DNA from: an uncultured Agathobacter sp.
GTDB taxonomy: Bacteria; Bacillota; Clostridia; Lachnospirales; Lachnospiraceae
Length of the DNA stretch: 64,000 nt
Direction of reading: 5' to 3'
NCBI GenBank assembly: GCA_910587655.1
Contig: CAJUND010000010.1
Span: forward strand, 62,001-126,000
The position numbers and the translations under genes were made by a program. The notes under the pieces are model-generated. The model had not been told where the DNA came from. It saw nothing but the letters and a program-made list of their open reading frames with translations, and made no database searches. The stretch's first letter is position 1. Each line of letters opens with the position of its first letter. Positions 34,427 to 42,085 of this stretch are shown piece by piece.

Positions 34427-37400
34427 TTAGAATTTTTTGCTTCTATATACCATGACAGATACTGCCATAAAAAGCAGCAGCAGTCCGCCATATGTATACC
34501 AATCTGTACCTGTGCCGCCTGTCGCAGGAAGCGCATAGGTGTTTTCCTGGTTCGTGATGGTAATCTCACCACTTCCAACCGCGGAGTTTTCATCATTGCT
34601 GGCAGTGACAATGTAACGTCCTGTTCCGCCTGCATCGTCAACCCCGACTTCCTTTACAAAGTAACGGTATTCACAATCCGCACCCGACTCTTCATCTTTA
34701 TAATGCTTTGCAAGCCGGCTGAATGTATAACTCCATTTTTTGTCTGCATTCGGCGTAATTTTGACAGATGACGCCCCGCCGTATTCCACACGTTCTTTCG
34801 TGCCATCCTCTTTGATCCGCCACAGTTCTATGGAAACGGAGCCATCCGGACGGTTTATGTCATTTCCTCCCGCACTCTTCCACAGCTTATTCACAGTAAT
34901 GGATGTGGCATCCAGATCATTTTCAATTACGGAACGCTTCACCTCATCGCTTAAATTCTTTGGTTCATTGTCATATCCTAAAACGGCGTCCTCCGGCGCT
35001 TTTATGGTCTTTCCGGCTTTTGAGAAATAGAAATAGTACTTTACCGGTTCCTCTGGCGTCAGGTAGCCCGCCGGCGCTTCCGTCTCCATGACGTAATAGA
35101 GCGTATCCTGCTGAAACAGGGACTCCCCGTCCGGTCTCTTGGCGTTATACTTAATATAGAACTTACCGTTTTCATCCGTCACATAAGTATCAAGCAGTTC
35201 GTCCTTTCCGCTGTCACTGTATTCATACAGGCCGAAGGATGCCCCTTCCAGAAGAATTCCAAAATTGCCGGTCTCCACCTTGGTAATCTCATAGTTCCAG
35301 TCGGTACGGAGCGCTCCGGAGGTTTCGGATACAGACCACGACTCATTGATATCGTTATTGTTATCCGAATTCTGGATACCGGTCATGCCTACGCCGTTTC
35401 GGATGTTAAGCTGCGGCTTCGGTTCCCAGCCGCTGATATTATTCGCACGTTTGTATGCCTTAATCCAGCCCTCAAAATCCCCGGTAATATTGTACTCATA
35501 CTGCAGAATCAGTGCCCTGCCGTCCGGGATTTTCGCAGTAATTGTGTAAATATTGTCCTGATATGTCCAGCTCTTATCACCGTCATGCTCTTCTGATTTA
35601 CATGAAAAGCTCCAGAGGTCTGTGCTGATTTCCTCTCCCGGCGTACAGTTTCCATCCTCATCAACTACTGCAGCGTACAGTTTCACCTTGGCATAATCAA
35701 TCACAGCCTTGGTTTCAAGCGGATAATCGGTATACCCATGGGAATAGCGGTTTACCTTCATGGTATCCACCAGCTCTAACGGTTCGGTTCCGTTTCCAAG
35801 CTGCTTTGCCGCTTTGTTAATAATCACGGAATAGGAAACCTTCTGGGAATTATTATCCCATTTTCCGCTCTTGCTGATAATATTCTCTTCCGGCTTATCC
35901 TCCGGCTCTTCTTCTTTTATCTTTGTCCAGTCCTGCGTCTGGTCGTTTGAGTCAATCTCCTTGCCTTCTTCTTCCAGCTTCGCACGGTTGGTAAAGCTTT
36001 TTGTCTCCCCCGTCTGCACCGACTCTGTATTCGCAACCTTACAGTGGTAGGTAAGGATAATTTCCTGTGACGGATCAAACTTTGCACCGTCCTGCTTTAC
36101 AAATTCCACTTTCAGCTGGTTTCCTGACATCTGGCAGGTATAATTAATATCCGACAGCTTCTTCTGTGCATTTTCATTCAGTCCTGACCTGCTGACATTT
36201 GCCTCTTCTCCCTGATACGAAATATCCATGGACTCCACTTCAATTCCTTCCGGAAGGAAATCCGTCACTTTCAGGCTGCTGTAAGAGTCTGCCTTTTCAG
36301 CCGCTGCTTTTACACGCCAGACAATGGTACCATCTGCATTGGAAACCGTGGTATGCGCCGTATTCCAGTTTTCATCCATCTTAATGATTCCGCCCTTGTG
36401 GTACCAGAATTCCGCATGCGTTTCCTGACCGTTCATATATGCAAAGTTCTGGAAATACGGGTCGCTCCAGGAAGAAATTCCCTTGCAGTCAAACGTCGTA
36501 CTGTATGTAATGGTAAGCACGGACGAACCGTTTTCCCTCGGTACGGTATCTTTTGCCTTCAGATAAAAAGCATAGTATTTTCCGTCTGCACCGGAGTATT
36601 TCTCGTAATTTCCCGTATCCTGGTAATAGGTCGCCCGTTCCCCGCTCTTTTTGCAGACATACAGGTTCCAGTGGTTCTTTGTGCTTTCCTGCAGCTCGTT
36701 TAACTGCTGCGCGGTCATGTACTGGTCGAGCTCCTTATTGCTGGAATTATTATTGTAATCGAATATCTTTGTACCTTCTGCAATGCCGTCTGACGGAACC
36801 TTTACCTCCACGGACCATTTCTGCGTTGCGGTATCTTCTTTCGGATTTCCCTGGTATCCGCCCTCACGCTTTTTGCTGATCAGACTGTTCTGCAGCTTTG
36901 CCGTACTATGTTCCAGCGTTATTTCTCCGGTTTTCAGGTACGCCTTATTAATAATGGAAGCACTTGTTTCGTTTTTAATGCTTGTCGTATATGTAATAAT
37001 ATAAGAATTACGGTTTGTTTCATCCTCGCCAAGACCGCAGAAAGTTATTTTTTTAACCTTGCCGGAGGAAGTGGTACTGATTTCGTATTCATCCTCACCG
37101 GCAGGACTGCCGTCTGCATGCGTAATATGAATCTGCTCCGGCGTTACTTTTCCGAACATGTCATCCGTAATATTACATTCTGCAATATCCGCCTCTTTTT
37201 CGTTGACACGAATCGTCCATGTGATTTCTTCGCGGTCTGAATCCATGGAACCGCTCTTTGCAAGGGTATAGGAATGGTCAACCGAACTGTTGCTCTTTCT
37301 CGTGTCCGTAACAGTTTCACCGGTTTTGTTATTCTTTGCAGTTACTGTCACTTCATTGCTGACAATCTTAATGCCTCCGGCCCACTGTTCCAGGGGATAG

Positions 37401-38518
37401 CTGTATTCAATCGTGTAAAACTCGCCCTGCAGTACGCCGTTTTTGTCCTTCTCTGCTTTGGCAAGTCCCGGAAGCTCCAGTGTAAAATGCCCGTCTGCGG
37501 CATTCTGCGGTCTTACGGAAAGTTCCTCTCCTCCGGTTCTTAAGGACTCATAGGAAACTCCGTTATTCAGTTCTGCATACCAGTACTTACATTTTTCTTT
37601 TACAATGCTGGTTATGGTAAGCTTATCCGCATCCAGCATACCGTCTGAATTGTCCAGCAGGTCGGTAAGTGTAATTTTATCCGGCGTCCCTTTGGTGGAA
37701 AAGATATTAACGGTATAGTTGATACGGTTGTTCTTTTCATCCACACTGGATTTCTTTTCTGCTCGGATATCATATTTTACACTGACATTATCGGAAGGGT
37801 TCACAATCTGGCTCATATCCGCCACAAGCTCCACCTCATCCGTAAAGTCCACATGAATTTTGCCGTCGTCCTTTAAAGAGTCTGCTTTGAGCGTACCGTT
37901 AAACTGGACGTAACCGGAAACCTTTTTGCCCGGCTTTCCGGTGAAATGAATGACAATCTGGAATTTTCCCTCATCTGTTTTAACCAGACGGTATTTTCCC
38001 ATAAGGGTGCCGTCTGAAAACTTCATGGAATATGCATCCTTATCCCCGCCTTCCGGGTTTAAAAGCGCATCCTGGATTACGATATCATCCGGGCAGGTAT
38101 ATGCATAAACGCTGTTTACATCAAGGTCCTTACCGTCTTCAAACTCAAATTCAATCCTTAAGTTTTTTGCCAGAAACTCGTCGCCGTCTTTTATGTAGGA
38201 ATAGGAATCAGCCGTAACATCCGCTATATATTTATCCAGAGGAAGCATTTCCTCTGCCCGGGCGACCGTTTCCCCGTTTTCATCCGGCTGCTCTTCTTCC
38301 TGCGGATCTGCATCCGGCTCATCCTCCGCCGCATAGTTTGTCTCCTGCACACCGCCTTCTGTACTGTCAGGCGCATACGCGGCTGCTGAATAAGTCAGCT
38401 TATACATGGTTCCGGCAAGTACAATTACCGCGATCAGTGTAACAATCTCCCACCACAGTCTGTTATTCCGCTGTTTGGACAATCGCTTCTGTCCCTGTTT
38501 TAACAACTCCTTATCCAC
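34427..38518 (-). CDS. Large LPxTG pilus adhesin (tip protein)
   Basis: 1363 residues from a GTG at 38518, chosen for the AAGGAGG site 8 nt upstream. An N-terminal membrane helix (about 25-45) acts as signal. The body is a chain of Ig-like and fibrinogen-binding-type adhesin domains with repeated WTIRVNEK or WSVEVKV openings and isopeptide-type elements. CnaB domains follow (E-box METEAPAGY, and TVNKLWKSAGG). The end is ALPATGGTG, a helix and YRSKKF. It would be the tip adhesin joined to the pilus shaft. The host or food ligand is unknown. Confidence 0.85.
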   Translation of the reverse strand: MDKELLKQGQKRLSKQRNNRLWWEIVTLIAVIVLAGTMYKLTYSAAAYAPDSTEGGVQETNYAAEDEPDADPQEEEQPDENGETVARAEEMLPLDKYIADVTADSYSYIKDGDEFLAKNLRIEFEFEDGKDLDVNSVYAYTCPDDIVIQDALLNPEGGDKDAYSMKFSDGTLMGKYRLVKTDEGKFQIVIHFTGKPGKKVSGYVQFNGTLKADSLKDDGKIHVDFTDEVELVADMSQIVNPSDNVSVKYDIRAEKKSSVDEKNNRINYTVNIFSTKGTPDKITLTDLLDNSDGMLDADKLTITSIVKEKCKYWYAELNNGVSYESLRTGGEELSVRPQNAADGHFTLELPGLAKAEKDKNGVLQGEFYTIEYSYPLEQWAGGIKIVSNEVTVTAKNNKTGETVTDTRKSNSSVDHSYTLAKSGSMDSDREEITWTIRVNEKEADIAECNITDDMFGKVTPEQIHITHADGSPAGEDEYEISTTSSGKVKKITFCGLGEDETNRNSYIITYTTSIKNETSASIINKAYLKTGEITLEHSTAKLQNSLISKKREGGYQGNPKEDTATQKWSVEVKVPSDGIAEGTKIFDYNNNSSNKELDQYMTAQQLNELQESTKNHWNLYVCKKSGERATYYQDTGNYEKYSGADGKYYAFYLKAKDTVPRENGSSVLTITYSTTFDCKGISSWSDPYFQNFAYMNGQETHAEFWYHKGGIIKMDENWNTAHTTVSNADGTIVWRVKAAAEKADSYSSLKVTDFLPEGIEVESMDISYQGEEANVSRSGLNENAQKKLSDINYTCQMSGNQLKVEFVKQDGAKFDPSQEIILTYHCKVANTESVQTGETKSFTNRAKLEEEGKEIDSNDQTQDWTKIKEEEPEDKPEENIISKSGKWDNNSQKVSYSVIINKAAKQLGNGTEPLELVDTMKVNRYSHGYTDYPLETKAVIDYAKVKLYAAVVDEDGNCTPGEEISTDLWSFSCKSEEHDGDKSWTYQDNIYTITAKIPDGRALILQYEYNITGDFEGWIKAYKRANNISGWEPKPQLNIRNGVGMTGIQNSDNNNDINESWSVSETSGALRTDWNYEITKVETGNFGILLEGASFGLYEYSDSGKDELLDTYVTDENGKFYIKYNAKRPDGESLFQQDTLYYVMETEAPAGYLTPEEPVKYYFYFSKAGKTIKAPEDAVLGYDNEPKNLSDEVKRSVIENDLDATSITVNKLWKSAGGNDINRPDGSVSIELWRIKEDGTKERVEYGGASSVKITPNADKKWSYTFSRLAKHYKDEESGADCEYRYFVKEVGVDDAGGTGRYIVTASNDENSAVGSGEITITNQENTYALPATGGTGTDWYTYGGLLLLFMAVSVMVYRSKKF

Positions 38519-38559
38519 GCTGCATCCTCCTTTTAAATGTAATGCCATCTGACATTAAT

Positions 38560-39216
38560 TCAGCCTGCCTTTCCAAATCTCTTCAGCGGCCAGATACAAA
38601 ATTTGATTTTTCCTAATATCTGTTCTTCGGATATGCATCCCACAGATGTATTCCGCGAATCCAGCGATACGCTCCGGTGATCCCCCATAACGAAAATACG
38701 CTCTTCAGGTACCTGGTAAGGCAGCTCAATATTGCAGTCTCCCAGGGCTTTTTCTGTCAGATACGGCTCTTCTATTGCAATGTCATTTACATAAACCGTA
38801 CCGTCTTCTGTGATATTCACCCAGTCTCCCGAACGTGCAATCACCCGTTTTACAAGCAGCTTGTTATTATAGTAAAAAGCGATAATATCGCCTGTATCAT
38901 ACTGGTCCAGCTTTGATGCAACCAGCACCTGTCCTTCCGTAAAGGTCGGCGTCATGGAACTTCCCGTCACCTGCATGACCGGAAGCCAGAAATTTACGAT
39001 GAGAACTGCTGCCGCTGCTGCCACAAGCAGTGTCCCGACTGTATTATAAAGCGTTGCAAGAAAACGCTGGTTGTATTTTACCCTGCGCAGCTCTGTCCTG
39101 AGTTCTTTTACCCTCAGGTCTGCATGTTTTTCTTTCAGCGCCTCCTGATCCACTTCATTGGATTGCGCTCCCTGACCGTCTGTCTGTACTGGCTCTGTGT
39201 TTCGTTTCTTAAACAT
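38560..39216 (-). CDS. lepB: Signal peptidase I (bacterial type) of the pilus operon
   Basis: 218 residues. A cytoplasmic, charged N-terminal 50 residues precede one helix (about 57-77). Catalytic Ser lies in VTGSSMTPTF and Lys in LLVKRVIARSGD, with box E GDHRSVSLDSR near the C-terminus. Signal peptidases in pilus operons often process pilins or act in their assembly, so the substrates may be the LPxTG pilins. This is a second, different type from the SipW-like fused enzyme in the same operon. Its start lies 82 bp inside the upstream coiled-coil gene. Confidence 0.85.
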   Translation of the reverse strand: MFKKRNTEPVQTDGQGAQSNEVDQEALKEKHADLRVKELRTELRRVKYNQRFLATLYNTVGTLLVAAAAAVLIVNFWLPVMQVTGSSMTPTFTEGQVLVASKLDQYDTGDIIAFYYNNKLLVKRVIARSGDWVNITEDGTVYVNDIAIEEPYLTEKALGDCNIELPYQVPEERIFVMGDHRSVSLDSRNTSVGCISEEQILGKIKFCIWPLKRFGKAG

Positions 39217-39764
39217 TCCCTCTCTTCACCTGCCTGTTCAGCAACCGATTTTACCTGCCTGACGATTTCTCCCGCTTCATCCACCACGGTATTCGCCTGT
39301 CTGGCAATTTCTTTTACCTGCTCTGTCGCCGAATGTGCCTGCATCAGTGTTGTGTTCGCCTCTTCCACAGCCGTATATGCCTGGCTGGCAGCCGTACTGG
39401 CCTGTGCAACCGCAAGGTTTGCCTCCTCCACGGCTGTATGCGCTTCTTCCGCCGCCTCATTGGCACGGTTTACTGCATATTGTGCATCCTCCGCTATAAG
39501 ATTCGTGCGTTCAACCACTTCCTGGGCTTTGTTTTCCGCCCTGCGCGCCTGCTCCGCAACGTTATTCGCCATGTCAATTACCACACTCATCCGCCTGATT
39601 GCCTCGTCAACGGAACCAACCTGCTCAATCTGTGATTCGTACTCTGCAATCCTGCGGTTGGCATCTTCCAGGTAATTCCTCAGATGCTCTACTTCCTTAC
39701 TTCGGTCCAGCAGCATTTCCAGCAGCTCGCTGCGTTTCAGTTTTTTTAATTCAAGATCGTCCAT
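39135..39764 (-). CDS. Coiled-coil protein at the head of the pilus operon
   Basis: 209 residues, no signal peptide, so cytoplasmic. Nearly the whole chain is helical. Residues 60-185 form a long Ala/Glu-rich coiled coil with repeated AxEEAxxAVxxA and VEEANxAxxQA units. The N-terminal MDDLELKKLKRSELLEMLL resembles the start of small regulators in sortase loci. The basic end (KWIRRR) may touch membrane or nucleic acid. Function is unknown. It is the first gene after the operon promoter and overlaps lepB by 82 bp. Confidence 0.6.
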   Translation of the reverse strand: MDDLELKKLKRSELLEMLLDRSKEVEHLRNYLEDANRRIAEYESQIEQVGSVDEAIRRMSVVIDMANNVAEQARRAENKAQEVVERTNLIAEDAQYAVNRANEAAEEAHTAVEEANLAVAQASTAASQAYTAVEEANTTLMQAHSATEQVKEIARQANTVVDEAGEIVRQVKSVAEQAGEERECLRNETQSQYRQTVRERNPMKWIRRR

Positions 39765-39817
39765 CCATGCTGCCTCCGCGAATCAACGACTAGTACTATT
39801 TTATAGTTTTATTTCTT

Positions 39818-39846
39818 ATTCTAGCACATTTTTTTCCATTTCTCAA
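39818..39846 (-). promoter_or_regulatory. Promoter of the surface-fibre operon
   Basis: On the minus strand TTGAGA (39846-39841) and TAGAAT (39823-39818) are 17 bp apart, with a TGC just before the -10 (extended -10). It lies 54 bp before the ATG at 39764 and has no rival for the downstream 13 kb that I can see. Confidence 0.7.
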
Positions 39847-39920
39847 TTGTTTGAAAAGTAAAATTTATGATTGTTTAAAAGCACTTCTGTATGGAGATTT
39901 GCCAGAATCATGAATTTGGA

Positions 39921-40069
39921 AAATTAAAAAGACAGCTGCAAAGCTGTCTTTTTAGGAGAAGGTATTTTTACTATGGGGTATAGCAAAAACTATATAATGT
40001 ATTGGGGGGTTTTTACGGTTATTATAATACCATGCCGGCAAAAAGAAGTGTGCACAAATCGCACAAAAA
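39921..40069 (-). repeat. Direct repeat H, copy A
   Basis: About 149 bp, almost identical to copy B at 45171-45317 in the same orientation. It contains a terminator-like stem (AAAAAGACAGC / GCTGTCTTTTT, 39926-39953), AGGAGAAGG, an inverted repeat TTTTTACTAT-N5-ATAGCAAAAA, a G run (6 here, 5 in B), TTATTATAATACC and TGTGCACAAATCGCAC. The A/C mismatch in the second stem becomes a G-U pair if read on the minus strand. It sits after the three-gene secreted-protein block and before the fibre operon. Confidence 0.8.
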
Positions 40070-40094
40070 TTCCATATGTTTTTTATGCATATTG

Positions 40095-40116
40095 CACACG
40101 CCATTTGACGTGAACG
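40095..40116 (-). repeat. Short direct repeat C, copy A
   Basis: CACACGCCATTTGACGTGAA and the following CG recur, with two changes, at 45035-45057 as ACACATACCATTTGACGTGA plus ACG. Each copy lies on the inner side of an H repeat, next to the three-gene block. It may be a protein-binding site or the edge of an inserted segment. Confidence 0.6.
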
Positions 40117-40145
40117 GATGGACCGAACGAAAAAAGTAACAACTT

Positions 40146-41189
40146 TTAATATACAGTAGCTGTGCCGCCCTCTGTCTTAATAATTGAATTTCTCAAATCC
40201 ACCTTTTGGGCTGACAATTTCGAGGATTTCTTAATCGTAATTTTATAGGTCTTTTCCCCATAGTTTCCAACATGAACTTTAAACAGCTTCTTCTTATAGG
40301 AGCCAGCCTTTTTGCCATTCTGGTCATATACTGTAACTTTAAAGTCCGGAATGCCTGTAATGATACCAGTACCGCCATTCACAATGATAACTTTTACCAC
40401 CAGATTTCCTTTTTTGTCAAAATAAGCGCTGTATGCCTTTCTGCCATACTTGTCCGAAGCCACACTCGAAGACGTCAGTTTTTCATCTGTGTACCTGTTC
40501 TCTTTTACAGTAACCACGCATGTTAATGTATTGCCATTCGTCAGTGTTGCGGTAATCGCGGCTTTTCCTTTTTTCTTTGCGGTAACCTTTCCTTTCTGGT
40601 CCACGGATGCAATTTTCTTATTGTCTGAGGACCATTTTTCCACTTTCCCGCCGCTGACTGAAAGCTTCTGGGTAAATCCCTTCGTGATAACGGTCTTGTC
40701 CCGGTTCAGCTCCGGCACATCCGGCTGTGTAACGTAAACCTCATAAGTGACCGGCTCCGCAAATGTATACACCTGAATATAATTTCCCGGCTGCAGCGTA
40801 CTCCATGTTTCACTGCGTACATACGGATTTTCGGCATATTTGTCCGTACGGTCATAATAGGCGTCTGCCGGAAAGGTTTCCGGGTTATTCTTATCTTCCA
40901 CCAGCTTCCTGTCCCCTGTGTAAAGAGCTGTCTGTGTTGATACAGGCTTATTCACCCAGACCGCTATCTGAACCTTACCTTTCTGCTCTACTGCAAACGG
41001 AACCTGAACTTCTTCGCCTGCTGACGCCGTTCCGGATTTTGATGCAAGCGTTGCTGACTCACCCTTCACTGTCTTTCCCGGAGCCCTGACTACAGCAGCA
41101 TCTGCCGGCGCTGCTGCCATTACCGTGGTAAACAGCACGGCAAACGCCAGTACCAGACTGCTAAACTTTCTTAATATTTTTGTTTTCAT
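40146..41189 (-). CDS. Secreted protein with bacterial Ig-like (BIG2) domain
   Basis: 347 residues. A signal peptide (about 1-32, ending AAPADA) precedes a beta domain (about 55-155). Then a BIG2 domain follows (about 165-245: LSVSGGKVEKWSSDNKKIAS, VDQKGKVTAKKKGKAAITA). A final lysine-rich beta domain (about 255-347) has VIIVNGGTGIITGI. There is no anchor. It may bind wall or carbohydrate. GGAGG lies 8 nt before the ATG, and it has its own promoter. Confidence 0.75.
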   Translation of the reverse strand: MKTKILRKFSSLVLAFAVLFTTVMAAAPADAAVVRAPGKTVKGESATLASKSGTASAGEEVQVPFAVEQKGKVQIAVWVNKPVSTQTALYTGDRKLVEDKNNPETFPADAYYDRTDKYAENPYVRSETWSTLQPGNYIQVYTFAEPVTYEVYVTQPDVPELNRDKTVITKGFTQKLSVSGGKVEKWSSDNKKIASVDQKGKVTAKKKGKAAITATLTNGNTLTCVVTVKENRYTDEKLTSSSVASDKYGRKAYSAYFDKKGNLVVKVIIVNGGTGIITGIPDFKVTVYDQNGKKAGSYKKKLFKVHVGNYGEKTYKITIKKSSKLSAQKVDLRNSIIKTEGGTATVY

Positions 41190-41275
41190 GACAATAACCT
41201 CCGCTTTTTCTCTTTCTGGTTTCGCTTTTACAGCAAAGAAAAACCAGGAATGTTAATAAATATTTTACACCACAG

Positions 41276-41304
41276 AGTATACATAAATTTGCCAGCCATG
41301 TAAA
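41276..41304 (-). promoter_or_regulatory. Promoter of the BIG2 protein gene
   Basis: On the minus strand TTTACA (41304-41299) and TATACT (41281-41276) are 17 bp apart, between the 41336 stop and the 41189 start. Confidence 0.65.
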
Positions 41305-41335
41305 GTCCAGGTCCTGACCTTATTTACAGTGATTC

Positions 41336-42085
41336 TCATTTAATTGTAAACTTTACGGTTCTTTTGTTCCCGGCTTTGTCCATCAGTACCAGCTTATGCT
41401 TTCCTTTTTTGCGCACAATATGACCGCTCTTTATCTTTTTCCCGTCCATTTTCGCGTATTTCATTCCGCTTCCTTTGTCGGAAAAGGTGATTTTCTTGCC
41501 GGGTTTGTAGGTTTTGCCGTTTTTGATGTTGGTTTTCGGGGCAGTGTAGTCAATCGGTTCTGCGGATACTATGTATTCACTGGTCAGGCATAAACATATT
41601 TTTTCATAAGTTTCAACTGACAGATATCTTCTTCCGCCACCATTACAGGCCATATATATATCACTGCCAGCCGCCATAACCGTAAGGCTGTTTACAGTGC
41701 ATGGATAACATGTAGATATGTCCGCGACTGTCAGCTCTTTCCCGGCAGGATATTTCACAGTAATTACTATTCCGTTCTCTTCAAACAATCTCACCCTGTC
41801 CCACGGCAGCACGCAGTTACATAATACAGGAACTTCTCCAAGCGCCGCCTCCATAATCTGAATAATTTCTACTTCTGCATTTTTTTGCAGGATAAGTTCT
41901 TTCCCTTCCTTTTTTATGGTTATGGTATATTCCGTTTGTTCATCAAAAGAAGCTGCTGCTTTGTTTTTTCCGGCAGCCGAACTGGCAGCCGCTGCCTCAC
42001 ATATGTATCCTGTCTGAATGAATGGAATATATACCGCCAGTACGCCAGCCAGCAGAAGAACAAATATTTTTTCATTCCACAACAT
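41336..42085 (-). CDS. Exported protein of unknown function with C-terminal Ig-like domain
   Basis: 249 residues. One hydrophobic segment (about 8-30, ending YICEAAAASS) is a signal or anchor. The middle (about 45-165) has several cysteines (LCNCVLPW, STCYPCTV) that could pair outside the cell. The last 70 residues are an Ig-like module: FSDKGSGMKYAKMDGKKI and LMDKAGNKRTVKFTIK. Its ATG overlaps the stop of the clan CD peptidase gene by one base (TAATG), so the products are made together. It could be a partner, inhibitor or chaperone of that peptidase, but this is inference. Confidence 0.6.
   Translation of the reverse strand: MLWNEKIFVLLLAGVLAVYIPFIQTGYICEAAAASSAAGKNKAAASFDEQTEYTITIKKEGKELILQKNAEVEIIQIMEAALGEVPVLCNCVLPWDRVRLFEENGIVITVKYPAGKELTVADISTCYPCTVNSLTVMAAGSDIYMACNGGGRRYLSVETYEKICLCLTSEYIVSAEPIDYTAPKTNIKNGKTYKPGKKITFSDKGSGMKYAKMDGKKIKSGHIVRKKGKHKLVLMDKAGNKRTVKFTIK

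Noticed and set aside
39135..39675. Long plus-strand frames (183 and 100 residues) opposite the coiled-coil gene
   Set aside because: They are produced by the repetitive Ala/Glu codons of the minus-strand gene and have no ribosome site of their own.
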